DNA from: an uncultured Pelagibacteraceae bacterium
GTDB taxonomy: Bacteria > Pseudomonadota > Alphaproteobacteria > Pelagibacterales > Pelagibacteraceae
Reading direction: 5' to 3'
Length of the DNA: 63,182 nt
NCBI GenBank assembly: GCA_902627045.1
Contig: CACOHP010000004.1
Span: 1-63,182, forward strand
The translations under genes and the position numbers were made by a program. This document shows positions 9,184 to 18,735 of the stretch, piece by piece. The notes below the pieces were generated by a model. That model saw only the letters and a list, made by a program, of their open reading frames with translations. It had not been told where the DNA came from and searched no databases. How positions within the stretch are numbered: position 1 is the first letter of the stretch; each line of letters begins with the position of its first letter.

Positions 9184-9970
9184 ATGACTATAGAAATTAA
9201 TATAAATTGTGACTTAGGAGAAAAATCTAAACACCACTCTAATAAACATGATCCAGAATTATTGGAAATAGTTAACTCTGCAAATGTTGCTTGTGGATAC
9301 CACGCTGGTGATGAAGAAACTATGAGCCAAGTTATAGAAATATCAAAAAAAAAATGGTGTAAGTATCGGTGCGCATCCATCTTTTAATGACCCAGAAAAT
9401 TTTGGAAGAGAAAGAATGAATTTATCTGACTCAGAAATTGAAAAACTTATAATTGCTCAATACGATATTCTTCAAAAATTAGCATTAGAACAAGGTGAAA
9501 ACGTTACACATATCAAGCCTCATGGAGCTTTAAATAATATGGCATGTGAAAATATTGAACTAGCCGCAACACTGGCAAAAAGTATAAAAGGAATTAACAA
9601 AGATTTAATTTATTTGGTTCCCACTGGATCTAAAATGGAAGAAGCTGCAAAAAAGCTTGATATGAAAATAGCCTGCGAGATATTTGCAGATAGAAATTAT
9701 GAGGACGATGGCAATCTTGTCTCCCGTAAAAAACCACATGCATTAATTACCGATCCAGAACAAGCAAAAATACACGTTTTAAGTATGGTTAAAAATCAGT
9801 CGCTTAATTGTCACAGTGGAAAGCAAATACCTTGTGAAATCGACTCTGTATGTATACATGGAGACAATATGAGCTCATTAGCTACAGCAAAATCTATAAA
9901 AGATAACCTAATAGATAATGGTCTAGACTTAAAACCTTTGAACAAAATGAAGAAATTTAAAAATGATTAA
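9184..9970 (+). pseudogene. pxpA: 5-oxoprolinase subunit A (LamB/YcsF family), frameshifted at an A10 run
   Basis: The first segment (from ATG 9184) reads TIEININCDLGE, then NVACGYHAGDEETMSQVIEISKK, typical of LamB/YcsF proteins, but hits a stop at 9385-9387 after a garbled tail. Removing one base from the run of ten A at 9345-9354 restores SKKNGVSIGAHPSFNDPENFGRERMNLS and joins it in frame to the second segment ending at 9970 (HIKPHGALNNMA, CIHGDNMSSLATAKSI). The repaired product is about 261 residues, normal for the family. The cause could be a real mutation, a sequencing or assembly error in a homopolymer, or polymerase slippage that restores some full-length product. Confidence 0.9.
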
Positions 9971-10463
9971 AAATATATTTATAACAATTTTATTGTCTAT
10001 AACTCTAATTTCAAACTCTTACTCTGCAGGATCTAGTAGTGGCGGAGAAGGTGATGGACCAAAAACAAAATCAAATTACGAAAAAGCAGTAAAATTTATT
10101 AATTTTGCAAAAAAACATGAAGAAAAAGGAAAAAAAGATAAGGCTCAATCAAACTATGAAAAAGCTTTAAAACTTTTAATTAAATCAAACAATAAAAAAC
10201 CAAATAAACCAGATACTTTAAATTATTTAGGCTTCACATCTAGAAAACTAGGTGATTTTGAAAATGGAGAAAAATATTATCTTCAAGGTTTGGCTATCAA
10301 TCCTTACCACATTGGTATTAATGAATATTTAGGCGAACTTTACGTAGCAACAAATAGACATAATCTTGCGGTTGAAAGATTAGAAGTTTTAAAAGGTTGT
10401 GATTGTAAAGAGTATGATGACCTTAAAGCGATTATAGCTGGAGAAAAAGTTTCTAAGTATTAA
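9963..10463 (+). CDS. Exported TPR-repeat protein
   Basis: The 166-residue product starts with a clear signal peptide (IKNIFITILLSITLISNSYSA) followed by a Ser/Gly linker and then about two to three tetratricopeptide units, including KAQSNYEKALKLLIKSN, DTLNYLGFTSRKLGDFENGEKYYLQGLAINP and HIGINEYLGELYVATNRHNLAVERLEVL. It is therefore a periplasmic scaffold-type protein of unknown partner. The start overlaps the pxpA stop by 8 bases, so it is probably transcribed with pxpA. It is convergent with dctM, the two stops overlapping by 4 bases. Confidence 0.8.
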   Translation: MIKNIFITILLSITLISNSYSAGSSSGGEGDGPKTKSNYEKAVKFINFAKKHEEKGKKDKAQSNYEKALKLLIKSNNKKPNKPDTLNYLGFTSRKLGDFENGEKYYLQGLAINPYHIGINEYLGELYVATNRHNLAVERLEVLKGCDCKEYDDLKAIIAGEKVSKY

Positions 10464-11773
10464 TTAATATTCTTAATCATTTGCTCCGGTAACCACAAAG
10501 CAATTTCGGGGAAAATGACAACTAATATCACTGCTAAAACCATTAACAAAAATAATGGAAACGCACTTCGGGCAATATATCCCATGTCTTTGTTGGCCAT
10601 CCCTTGCAGAACAAATAAATTGAAACCCACGGGTGGTGTTATTTGAGCCATCTCTACAACAATAACTAAAAATATACCAAACCAAATCATGTCAAAACCC
10701 GCTTGTCTAATCATTGGTTCTATTATAGCCATAGTCAATACCACAGCTGAGATACCATCAAGAAACATTCCTAAAATAATATAAAAAATCATCAAAACAA
10801 AAATTAATACATATGGAGATAAATCCATATTTTGAATCCACATTGCTAAATTTCTAGGTAAACCTGTAAAACCCATCGCTAAAGATAAAAAAGTTGAGCC
10901 TGCTAAGATAAATGCAATCATACAGGATGTCTTTGTTGCACCTAATAAAGATGTTTTAAAAGTTTCTAAAGTTAAACTTTTTTGAAAATAAGACAAAATC
11001 AAAGCTCCAACAACCCCTAAGGATGCTGCCTCAGTAGCAGTAGCTATACCAGTATATATTGAGCCTATAACAGCTGAAATCAAAAATATCACAGGTAAAA
11101 GTTGTTTAGATCTTTTTATCTTTTCGTAAATTGAATATTCTTCAATGATTTTTGGCATTTCTGTTTTATTAATTAAAGACCAAAAAATAACATATGACAT
11201 AAAAATCAATGCAATCATTATTCCAGGTAAGATTCCAGCTATAAATAATTTTGCAATAGATTCTTGTACAGCAACTCCATAAATAATTAGAATGATTGAC
11301 GGTGGTATTAATAAGCCCAGTGTTCCAGAACCAGCCAAACTACCAAGCAAAATTTTCTCAGGATACTTTCTTTTTCTTAGCTCAGGTATGGACATCTTTC
11401 CAACAGTTGCAACTGTCGCTGCAGATGAACCTGAAATTGCTGCAAATAATGCGCATCCAACAACATTTACGTGAATTAAACCCCCAGGTAATTTTTGCAT
11501 CCATGGAGATAAACCTTTAAACAAGTTTTCAGAAAGTCTTGTTCTAAATAAAATTTCTCCCATCCAAACAAATAAAGGTAATGCTGTTAGTGTCCATGAA
11601 GATGATGTTCCCCATATTGTTGTTGCCATTGCATCTCCAACTGGTCGTGATGTAAACAACATCATGCCAATTGCAGATACTCCGATCATACTCAAAGCGA
11701 CCCAAATACCTGAACCAAGAAAGAATAACAAAACACTTATAAAGAATATTGTTAATAAAATTTCAGTCATCAA
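10460..11773 (-). CDS. dctM: TRAP transporter large permease (DctM type)
   Basis: A 437-residue, very hydrophobic protein with about 12 predicted helices. Family signatures include GCALFAAISGSSAATVATVGKMSIPEL, GTLGLLIPPSIILIIYGV, and a C-terminal ITPPVGFNLFVLQGMANKD. It is the ion-coupled translocation subunit of a TRAP carrier, working with the small permease and the periplasmic binding protein just upstream. It overlaps dctQ by 11 bases. Substrate identity depends on the binding protein and is not evident from the permease. Confidence 0.95.
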   Translation of the reverse strand: MMTEILLTIFFISVLLFFLGSGIWVALSMIGVSAIGMMLFTSRPVGDAMATTIWGTSSSWTLTALPLFVWMGEILFRTRLSENLFKGLSPWMQKLPGGLIHVNVVGCALFAAISGSSAATVATVGKMSIPELRKRKYPEKILLGSLAGSGTLGLLIPPSIILIIYGVAVQESIAKLFIAGILPGIMIALIFMSYVIFWSLINKTEMPKIIEEYSIYEKIKRSKQLLPVIFLISAVIGSIYTGIATATEAASLGVVGALILSYFQKSLTLETFKTSLLGATKTSCMIAFILAGSTFLSLAMGFTGLPRNLAMWIQNMDLSPYVLIFVLMIFYIILGMFLDGISAVVLTMAIIEPMIRQAGFDMIWFGIFLVIVVEMAQITPPVGFNLFVLQGMANKDMGYIARSAFPLFLLMVLAVILVVIFPEIALWLPEQMIKNIN

Positions 11774-12251
11774 ATTTTTTAAAAATTAAAATAAGTTGAT
11801 GAATTACACATACAAAGAAAATTGTAGAACCAATTGCTACACTTGTTTGAGGTATCCAAATTAAAATTTCATCTGCCCCCTCACTTCTTTCTTGAAATTT
11901 ATAAGAGATAATTAGCATTTTAATAAAATAAAATGCCAAATACCCAGAAAAAAAAGTTGCTACACTAAGACACCAGATTTCAATAAATTTTCTTTTTAAG
12001 CCTGATAATTTTTCTAAAAAAAGAGTAATCCTTATGTGACCATTTTCAACAAATGTATAAGCTAATGCAAAAAAGGATGCTGCAGCCATACAGTAACCTG
12101 AATATTCAGCAAGACCTCTAATATAAAAACCAAACATTCTTGATGAAATACCTATTAAAATGAATACTGCCACCAAAATAAGAAATGCTGCTGCAATATA
12201 TCCAGAAAATTTGTAAAGTTTATTTAAATTTTTATCTAAGGTTTTTAACAT
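11763..12251 (-). CDS. dctQ: TRAP transporter small permease (DctQ type)
   Basis: This 162-residue protein has four hydrophobic helices, matching DctQ length and topology. It contains the SRMFGFYIRGLAEYSGYCMAAASFFALAYTFVENGHIRI segment characteristic of the family. It lies between dctP and dctM and overlaps dctM. A strong stem-loop separates it from dctP, which probably lowers permease expression relative to the binding protein. Confidence 0.92.
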   Translation of the reverse strand: MLKTLDKNLNKLYKFSGYIAAAFLILVAVFILIGISSRMFGFYIRGLAEYSGYCMAAASFFALAYTFVENGHIRITLFLEKLSGLKRKFIEIWCLSVATFFSGYLAFYFIKMLIISYKFQERSEGADEILIWIPQTSVAIGSTIFFVCVIHQLILIFKKFDD

Positions 12252-12257
12252 AATAAT

Positions 12258-12290
12258 TTAAGGCCACTCAGTATTCTTAAGTGGCCTTAA
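12258..12290 (-). terminator. Intercistronic stem-loop between dctP and dctQ
   Basis: Positions 12258-12268 and 12280-12290 form a perfect 11-bp inverted repeat (TTAAGGCCACT/AGTGGCCTTAA) with an 11-base loop, located 11 bases after the dctP stop and just before dctQ. Downstream on the reverse strand it is followed by AAATTATTATG rather than a U-run, so it is not a full terminator. Such hairpins between binding-protein and permease genes usually stabilise the upstream mRNA segment or allow partial termination. The structure is visible; the effect is inferred. Confidence 0.7.
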
Positions 12291-12301
12291 TTAAAATTTG
12301 A

Positions 12302-13273
12302 TTATTTATAACTTGATAAAACTGCTGCTCCTCTTGAACCAGCTTTTTGAGACCATTCCTTTGCCATAGTCTCACCCACTTTTTCAAAATGAGCTTGTAG
12401 AGATGCATTTACTTTACCTACTACCATTCCAGCATTAGCTAAAGCTTTTTTGTCCCCAACATTCCCTTGTTTTGATAATTGCCAGCCTTTTCTCTCTGCT
12501 AAAGCTGCTTGTTTCATTACTAGATCTTTTGTTGCTTGATCAAGTTTATTCCAAGAGTCTTTATTCACAATCACCATATTTTTTGGAAACCAAGCTGCTA
12601 TATCATAGAAATATTTCACACCGTTTTCCCAAATTTTAGAGTTTTTTCCTGTAGTTGGGGAAGTGATCATACTCTCAACAGCACCTGTAGAGAATGCTTG
12701 GCTAATTTCAGCGGCTTCAATTTTTGTTGGCGCCATACCTGTTAGTTCTGCGATTCTAATTGTTGCAGAATTGTATGCTCTGAACTTTAAACCTTTAAGA
12801 TCATTAACAGTGTTGATTTCTTTTTTACTATATAAGCCTTGTGCTGGCCATGGTACAGCGTAAAGAAATACAAGGCCCTTTTCATCTAAGCCTTTGATGA
12901 TCTCAGCTTTAGATGCTTTGTATAATTTCATTGCATCCGAGTAAGATGTTGCCAAAAATGGCTGTGAGTCTACTTCTAGTAAAGGATCTTCTTTACCTAA
13001 AGCCGACATAAATCTTTCTCCAATTTGGGCTTGACCAGTTCTCACAGCTCTAAAGATTTCTCCGCCTTTAAATAATGAGCCACCTGGATGAGTAACTATT
13101 GTTAGTTTTCCACCGCTTTTTTCAGTAACATTTTTTGCAAATTCAGTTGCGTTTGCAGAATGAAAATTACCAGCACCGTAAGCTAATGCCATATCCCATT
13201 TTTCTGCAAAAGAAGAATTAATTGACAAAATTGATGAAACTAAAATAATTGATAAGTATTTTATGAATTTCAT
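12302..13273 (-). CDS. dctP: TRAP transporter periplasmic solute-binding protein (DctP family)
   Basis: The 323-residue protein has a signal peptide (IKYLSIILVSSILSINSSFA) with likely cleavage before EKWDMALAYG. Family features include GGSLFKGGEIFRAVRTGQAQIG, the LKGLKFRAYNSATIRIAELTGM block whose arginine normally clamps the substrate carboxylate, and the W-rich WENGVKYFYDIAAWFPKN region. It captures the substrate for the DctQM permease. A strong Shine-Dalgarno (GGAGG, 4 bases before ATG) fits high expression. The ligand is probably an organic or keto acid; the nearby 5-oxoproline genes make an amino-acid-derived acid possible, but that is speculative. Confidence 0.93.
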   Translation of the reverse strand: MKFIKYLSIILVSSILSINSSFAEKWDMALAYGAGNFHSANATEFAKNVTEKSGGKLTIVTHPGGSLFKGGEIFRAVRTGQAQIGERFMSALGKEDPLLEVDSQPFLATSYSDAMKLYKASKAEIIKGLDEKGLVFLYAVPWPAQGLYSKKEINTVNDLKGLKFRAYNSATIRIAELTGMAPTKIEAAEISQAFSTGAVESMITSPTTGKNSKIWENGVKYFYDIAAWFPKNMVIVNKDSWNKLDQATKDLVMKQAALAERKGWQLSKQGNVGDKKALANAGMVVGKVNASLQAHFEKVGETMAKEWSQKAGSRGAAVLSSYK

Positions 13274-13386
13274 TTATCCTCCATTTTTTTTAAAAGCATT
13301 TCATTATGTATTAAAATAATTATCAATAAAAAAATTATACTACTTTCAATTGAATTATTTAAAATATCTAATACTATGGGCTTACT

Positions 13387-13998
13387 TTGTTAGAAGAAGC
13401 ACTCATATTAGTTCAGATTATTTTCATTGATATAATCTTGGCAGCAGATAATGCGATCATCATTGGATTGATTGCAGCTAATTTTGCACCCAAAAATAGA
13501 AGACAAATTATTTTATGGGGTGTAGCTGGAGCATTAATTTTTAAAATTGTTTTTGCATTATTTGCCACATATTTATTTGAATTTTATTTTATAAAAATAT
13601 TGGGAGGTTTGCTTTTAATTTGGATTGTTAATGATTTAAGAAAAGATCTTTTTGAGATTAGAAAAGTTAAATCTCCAACTAAAAAATCAAAAGAGCCTTC
13701 ATATATTCAAAGTGTATATAAAGTTTTATTTGCTGATATTACGATAAGTTTTGATAACGTAATTGGAGTTGTTGGGGCAGCAAAGGGTAATTTTGGTTTT
13801 ATGATTTTTGGTCTTGTATTATCAGTTGTGCTTACAGGTGCTATGGCAACCTATCTTGCTAATTATATTCAAAAACATTTATGGATTGCTTATGTAGGTT
13901 TAGGGTTTATCTTACTTGTTGCTCTTCAACTGGTAATTGGTGGTCTAGTTGATCTAGATATATTGTCTATAAATGAAGAATTTAAAAAATATTTCTAA
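13387..13998 (+). CDS. TerC/YjbE-family integral membrane protein
   Basis: A 203-residue membrane protein with about seven helices. The TerC signature acidic motifs are present twice: FIDIILAADNAIIIG near the N-terminus and ADITISFDNVIGVVGA in the middle. The best start is TTG at 13387, because an ATG 11 bases upstream is out of frame and stops at once. TerC proteins are linked to metal homeostasis (manganese efflux in related families) and to membrane protein complexes. It is divergent from dctP and convergent with panB. Confidence 0.85.
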   Translation: MLEEALILVQIIFIDIILAADNAIIIGLIAANFAPKNRRQIILWGVAGALIFKIVFALFATYLFEFYFIKILGGLLLIWIVNDLRKDLFEIRKVKSPTKKSKEPSYIQSVYKVLFADITISFDNVIGVVGAAKGNFGFMIFGLVLSVVLTGAMATYLANYIQKHLWIAYVGLGFILLVALQLVIGGLVDLDILSINEEFKKYF

Positions 13999-14765
13999 TA
14001 AGAATATTTTTCTGTAGGGTATTTTTTTTTCCTTACATCTGAAGCGTACTTTCTAATACCAACATTGATATACTTTTTAACATTAGAAAACCTTTTAACA
14101 AATTTAATATTAGTATGATTTAATCCAATTAAATCATCAGTCACTAAAACTTGACCATCACAATACACAGATGAACCAATTCCAATGGTTGGAATATTCA
14201 ATTTTTGAGTAATGAGTTTTGCAATTTCAGTTTTTACGCACTCTAAAACAATTGCAAATACTCCACTTTCTTGTAGCAAAATTGCATCACTTATTAAGTT
14301 CTTTATTTCACTATTCGTTTTTCCCTTAGATTTAAATTTTTTTGTTGATTGGGGAAGTAGACCAATATGACCCATAACTGGGATCTTATTTTTAATTAAA
14401 AACTTTATTTGTTCGATAACCTTTTTGCCACCTTCTAATTTTACTGCATCACATTTAGTCTCTTTTAGAATTTTCTTGGAATTCTTTAATGCTAGAGACT
14501 TTGTGCTATAAGTTTTAAAAGGCATATCGACAACCATTAAACTTTTTTTAATACCCAATCTAACACTTTTGGAATGATTAATCATTTCTGTTAAGGTGAC
14601 TTTTTTTGTTGAGGAATAATTATATAAAACAGAACCTAAGGAGTCTCCAACTAAAACAATATCAACATGTTTATCAACTTCTTCTGCGATATTTTTTGAA
14701 TAAGCAGTAAGACATACAATTTTTGATTTATTTTTTTTATTAATTATTTTTTGAGTCTTATTCAT
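13995..14765 (-). CDS. panB: 3-methyl-2-oxobutanoate hydroxymethyltransferase
   Basis: The first committed step of pantothenate synthesis, making ketopantoate from ketoisovalerate and methylene-THF. The 256-residue sequence has the family blocks IVCLTAYSKNIAEEVDKHVDIVLVGDSLG, DAVKLEGGKKV, GHIGLLPQS and GIGSSVYCDGQVLVTDDLIGL, including the metal-binding Asp residues (VGDSLG) and the catalytic Glu (VLE). It is the last gene of a reverse-strand run from guaB and starts 1 base after the FkbM-type gene stop. panC is not visible here. Confidence 0.95.
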   Translation of the reverse strand: MNKTQKIINKKNKSKIVCLTAYSKNIAEEVDKHVDIVLVGDSLGSVLYNYSSTKKVTLTEMINHSKSVRLGIKKSLMVVDMPFKTYSTKSLALKNSKKILKETKCDAVKLEGGKKVIEQIKFLIKNKIPVMGHIGLLPQSTKKFKSKGKTNSEIKNLISDAILLQESGVFAIVLECVKTEIAKLITQKLNIPTIGIGSSVYCDGQVLVTDDLIGLNHTNIKFVKRFSNVKKYINVGIRKYASDVRKKKYPTEKYSY

Positions 14766-14766
14766 T

Positions 14767-15621
14767 TTATTTGCTGATCCAATTTTTAGCTAAATTGGAT
14801 GAGTACCGTCTATCGTAAATAGATAAACAAAAAAAAGTCAAATCCATGCTAAAATAAGCTGCTGATAAAATACTAAGTTTTAACAATTTGTCATCACTTA
14901 AGTTTTGAATTACTTCAATATTTTTTATAAACACAGCATCTGACCACATGTGTTGTGATGCTTTATTTAGATCTTTATTTAGTATAAGAGGTTTTAATGC
15001 TCTACCAGATAAACCTAAAAATTTATTAAACATAAATCCATTTTCATTCAAAAACTTGTTTACATCTCCAAATAAGGGTTGGTCTTCGTAAATAGGCACA
15101 AACTCAACTTCACAAATTATCTTTACAACATTTTTTAATGAATTTTTCCCACCATTAAAAATATCCAGCTCTGATCCTTGGGTATCTATTTTAATAAAAT
15201 CTAAATTGTCTATAGAGTTTTTGCTTATGAAATTATCTAAAGTGATTGTTTCGATTTCTGTTTCATTTTTTAAATATGCAAAATCTAAATTATTATATAA
15301 ACTAATTAATTTCTCATTTGGTTTATACAAACTAGTACACATTGGAGCTTGAGTATTATATAATTTTTTTCTCTCGTTAGCTTTACCAAGAGCATATGGA
15401 TAATATTTAATTCCCTCAGAGGCTTCAGAATTCATTTTATCGCAAACTTTCTTATCTATCTCAAACCCTATAATTTTACTATGAGGAAAATAATCTAAAA
15501 TTTTGTAAAAAGGTTCTTTTGTTTTACCTGTCTTCGCTGCACCAATTTCTAGTAAATTAAATATACAATTTACTTTGGTTTCACGAATAATCTCTACAAG
15601 TTTTTCAAATGGATCTTTCAT
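14767..15621 (-). CDS. FkbM-family SAM-dependent methyltransferase
   Basis: The 284-residue protein carries a Rossmann-like SAM site (NLLEIGAAKTGKT and SKIIGFEIDKK) and the FkbM hallmark NLDFIKIDTQGSELDIFNGG. FkbM-type enzymes O-methylate sugars or polyketides, often in surface glycans. The substrate here is unknown. It lies between guaA and panB, apparently co-transcribed, without functional connection to either. A glycosyltransferase lies a few genes upstream, which would suit a glycan role. Confidence 0.8.
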   Translation of the reverse strand: MKDPFEKLVEIIRETKVNCIFNLLEIGAAKTGKTKEPFYKILDYFPHSKIIGFEIDKKVCDKMNSEASEGIKYYPYALGKANERKKLYNTQAPMCTSLYKPNEKLISLYNNLDFAYLKNETEIETITLDNFISKNSIDNLDFIKIDTQGSELDIFNGGKNSLKNVVKIICEVEFVPIYEDQPLFGDVNKFLNENGFMFNKFLGLSGRALKPLILNKDLNKASQHMWSDAVFIKNIEVIQNLSDDKLLKLSILSAAYFSMDLTFFCLSIYDRRYSSNLAKNWISK

Positions 15622-15632
15622 AAAAAACTATA

Positions 15633-17195
15633 TTATTCTAACTCAATTGTACTTGGCGGCTTAGAAGTAATATCATAGACTACTCTATTAATACCTCTTA
15701 TACTATTTACAATTTTGTTTGAAATCATTTGAATAAAAGGCTTTTTAAATTCATAAAAGTCTGCTGTCATGCCGTCCTCAGAGGTAATAGCTCTCAATAG
15801 ACACAAATATTCATAAGTTCTATTATCACCCATCACACCTACAGTCTTAACAGGAAGTAAGGCAGCATAGGCTTGCCAAATCTTATTATAAAAACCATGT
15901 TCTCTTAAAGCAGTAATAAAATAATGATCAGCTTCCTTTAAAATTTTAATTTTTTCTTTTGTTATGTTTCCTGGCATTCTTATTGCTAAACCGGGTCCAG
16001 GAAAAGGATGTCTAGAGATGATTTCTTTATCTAAATTTAGATCTAGACCTAATTTTCTCACTTCATCCTTAAATAAAAATCTTAAGGGCTCTACTAATTT
16101 CAGTTTCATTTTCTTTGGAAGGCCACCTACATTATGATGCGATTTAATTTTAGATGTTTGGCTACCTGTAACAGATTTACTCTCAATTAAGTCTGGATAT
16201 AGAGTTCCTTGGGCTAAAAATCTTACATTTTTAATTTTCTTGGCATATCTTTCAAAAATTTTTATAAAAAGACTTCCTATTATTTTTCTCTTTTTTTCTG
16301 GATCTGAAACATTTTTGAGTTTTCTCAAAAACTCTTTTTCAGCATTTACATAAATTAGATTAATCTTTAATCTCTTTTTAAAAGTATTAACTACCTGTTT
16401 TTCCTCATTTTTTCTTAAAAGACCTGTATTTACAAAAATACAGTATAGTTTTTTTCCTATTGCTTTGTTTATTAATTGCGCAACTACGCTACTATCCACT
16501 CCTCCAGACAAAGCACATATTACTTTATTTTTCCCAACTTCATTTTTTATTTCTTTTATTAATTTCATTTTTTGATTTTTTACTGACCAATTTTTTTTAA
16601 TCTTACAAATTGAAAAAATGAAGTTTCTAATTATTATTTTACCATTCTCTGTATGAGTTACCTCAGGATGAAATTGTACTCCATAAATCCTTTTCAGGCT
16701 GTTTTCTACAATTGCAAACTTTGAATTTTGACTAGATGCAATAACTCTAAAATTTTTTGGTAATCTAGAGACTTGATCAGCATGACTCATCCAGACTTTT
16801 ACATATTTCCTATTTTTAAAATAATCTTTTATTAACGGACTATTATTTTTTTTAATAATATTAGCTAAACCAAATTCTCTATGTTTTGATTGTTTTACTT
16901 TCCCACCTTTTATTTTAGACAAAATTTGATGACCAAAGCAAATACCAAGTACTGGTATTTCATTTTCAATAATATTTTTATCAAATGAGTATTTCTTAAT
17001 ATTATAAACGTTTAAAGGTCCACCTGATAAAATTATTCCTTTAATTTTTTCGTTTATATCTTTATTTTTTATTTTTTTATGACTTACAATTTCTGAAAAT
17101 ACACCAAACTCTCTTATTCTTCTCGCGATCAATTGGGTAAACTGTGAACCAAAATCAATAATTAAAATTTTATCAAGACCTTTATCAAGAGTCAT
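15633..17195 (-). CDS. guaA: GMP synthase (glutamine-hydrolysing)
   Basis: At 520 residues this is the complete two-domain enzyme that aminates XMP to GMP. The N-terminal class I amidotransferase domain has the nucleophile motif LGICFGHQ (Cys86) and HPEVTHT. The ATP-pyrophosphatase domain has the P-loop ALSGGVDSS, and the C-terminus ends with the dimerisation and substrate segment [20 protein letters not shown]. It shares an operon with guaB, separated by a TPR protein gene, and overlaps that gene by 11 bases. Confidence 0.97.
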   Translation of the reverse strand: MTLDKGLDKILIIDFGSQFTQLIARRIREFGVFSEIVSHKKIKNKDINEKIKGIILSGGPLNVYNIKKYSFDKNIIENEIPVLGICFGHQILSKIKGGKVKQSKHREFGLANIIKKNNSPLIKDYFKNRKYVKVWMSHADQVSRLPKNFRVIASSQNSKFAIVENSLKRIYGVQFHPEVTHTENGKIIIRNFIFSICKIKKNWSVKNQKMKLIKEIKNEVGKNKVICALSGGVDSSVVAQLINKAIGKKLYCIFVNTGLLRKNEEKQVVNTFKKRLKINLIYVNAEKEFLRKLKNVSDPEKKRKIIGSLFIKIFERYAKKIKNVRFLAQGTLYPDLIESKSVTGSQTSKIKSHHNVGGLPKKMKLKLVEPLRFLFKDEVRKLGLDLNLDKEIISRHPFPGPGLAIRMPGNITKEKIKILKEADHYFITALREHGFYNKIWQAYAALLPVKTVGVMGDNRTYEYLCLLRAITSEDGMTADFYEFKKPFIQMISNKIVNSIRGINRVVYDITSKPPSTIELE

Positions 17196-17622
17196 TTTTT
17201 GGCTCTAGATTAGCAAGTGTCTCTAAAATTTTTTTATTCTCACTGCATAAACTTTTACAAACCTCAGAAAATGTTTTTGATAAATCTTTGACCTGGGAAT
17301 AATTTGATTTTTCCAACCCTATTTTCATTAGCATTAAAATGGCTTCTTCATTATTTGGATCTATCAATAAAGTAGCATCTAAATTTTTCTCTTCTTTATC
17401 TTGATCTTCTTTGGAGTTGTAAATTTTGGCTAAATATAAATATGAATTTGAATCTTTTGGATTGAAAACAATACTTCTTTCAAACATAAACTTCGCATCA
17501 TCAAATTTTTTATTTTCATAAAGAGCTAACCCTTTTTCAAAAAAGTTCTCACTTGCAAATGAAACAATAAAAATACTTGTAAGAAAATAAATAACTACAG
17601 TTTTTTTAAAAATATTTTTCAT
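17185..17622 (-). CDS. Exported TPR protein between guaB and guaA
   Basis: This 145-residue protein has a signal peptide ([19 protein letters not shown]) and then tetratricopeptide-like helices: [67 protein letters not shown] and a third partial unit. It should be periplasmic, or lipid-anchored if processed otherwise (no lipobox cysteine is seen). Its ATG shares a base with the guaB stop and its end overlaps guaA, so it is embedded in the purine operon, although an exported scaffold has no obvious purine role. No function is assigned. Confidence 0.75.
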   Translation of the reverse strand: MKNIFKKTVVIYFLTSIFIVSFASENFFEKGLALYENKKFDDAKFMFERSIVFNPKDSNSYLYLAKIYNSKEDQDKEEKNLDATLLIDPNNEEAILMLMKIGLEKSNYSQVKDLSKTFSEVCKSLCSENKKILETLANLEPKNDS

Positions 17623-18704
17623 TAGTGTTTATTATTATCTTTAACAATATCAACATTGTGTACCATACTTTCATAAAATCCAGCTTTTGTAATTTTTACA
17701 AATTGAGGTTTTTTTCTTAAATATTTAATTTGTTTAGACCCAAGATACCCCATGGATGATCTTAAGCCACCAACTAATTTGAAAATAACTTTACTTACTT
17801 TCCCTTTATATTTTGCGAGACCTTCAACTCCTTCAGGAACATATTTAGAATTATCCTTTTGTTTGGATTGAAAGTATCTATCTGCGGACCCTTTATTCAT
17901 GGCTCCAACGGATCCCATACCTCTAAAGCTTTTAAATAATTTTCCATTTATTTTTATAAATTTACCTGGTGTTTCATCGGTTCCTGCAAATAAAGATCCT
18001 ATCATGACTGCATCAGCACCAGCAGCAAAGGCTTTTGCTAAATCACCAGAATATTTAATGCCTCCATCAGATATAATTTTAATTTTACTTTTTTTTATGG
18101 CATTTCTTACATTCAAGATTGCACTTAATTGAGGCACTCCAATACCTGCAACCAGTCTTGTAGTACAAATAGAGCCAGGTCCTATTCCCACTTTGATAAT
18201 ATCAACTCCCAATTTATTTAAAAATTTTGCTGCTTCAGGTGTTGCAATGTTTCCTGCACAAAGTGCAGTTTTGAGATTTTTTTCTTTTTTTATAAACTTA
18301 ATCATTTCAGAAACTTTTTTGGTATGCCCGTGTGCTGTATCCACTACTATCATGTTTATACCTTCTTTTAAAATTGCCTTTGCTCTAATGAACTCATTTG
18401 GCCCAGCACCTACTGCTGCCCCAACTAATAGTTTTTGTTTTTTAACTTTTTTTATTTCCTCAACTTGTCTCTTAATATTTAAATTACGATGAATAATGCC
18501 TATACCTCCAGCTTTAGCTATAGCAATTGCCATTTTGCTCTCCGTAACAGTATCCATTGCCGAAGATAATAGTGGGATTTTTAATTTGAGAAATTTAGAT
18601 AATATGATGCTAGTATCAACCTCTGATGGAAGTATATCTGAGTATTTTGGGACTAATGTAACATCATCAAAGGTAAGAGCTTCTTTTATAGGAACCATAT
18701 TCAC
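17622..18704 (-). CDS. guaB: IMP dehydrogenase lacking the CBS (Bateman) domain
   Basis: This enzyme oxidises IMP to XMP, the rate-limiting step to GMP. The catalytic barrel is intact: [18 protein letters not shown] at the start, [11 protein letters not shown] with catalytic Cys180, and the [13 protein letters not shown] and flap regions. At 360 residues it is about 120-130 shorter than typical IMPDH. The sequence jumps from EEIKKVKKQ (near residue 90) directly to [12 protein letters not shown], exactly where two CBS motifs normally sit. There is no frame disturbance. Loss of the domain should remove purine-nucleotide allosteric control and octamer switching (family knowledge). Confidence 0.95.
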   Translation of the reverse strand: MNMVPIKEALTFDDVTLVPKYSDILPSEVDTSIILSKFLKLKIPLLSSAMDTVTESKMAIAIAKAGGIGIIHRNLNIKRQVEEIKKVKKQKLLVGAAVGAGPNEFIRAKAILKEGINMIVVDTAHGHTKKVSEMIKFIKKEKNLKTALCAGNIATPEAAKFLNKLGVDIIKVGIGPGSICTTRLVAGIGVPQLSAILNVRNAIKKSKIKIISDGGIKYSGDLAKAFAAGADAVMIGSLFAGTDETPGKFIKINGKLFKSFRGMGSVGAMNKGSADRYFQSKQKDNSKYVPEGVEGLAKYKGKVSKVIFKLVGGLRSSMGYLGSKQIKYLRKKPQFVKITKAGFYESMVHNVDIVKDNNKH

Positions 18705-18735
18705 TTATATATGATTCCACAAAATATTAAAGTAA

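Noticed and set aside
9166..9387. Treating the two halves of pxpA as separate genes
   Set aside because: The two parts together make one normal LamB/YcsF protein after a single-base change in the A10 run, so one disrupted gene is the simpler reading.
12258..12290. Calling the dctP-dctQ hairpin a full rho-independent terminator
   Set aside because: No U-tract follows on the reverse strand and the downstream permease genes need the same transcript.
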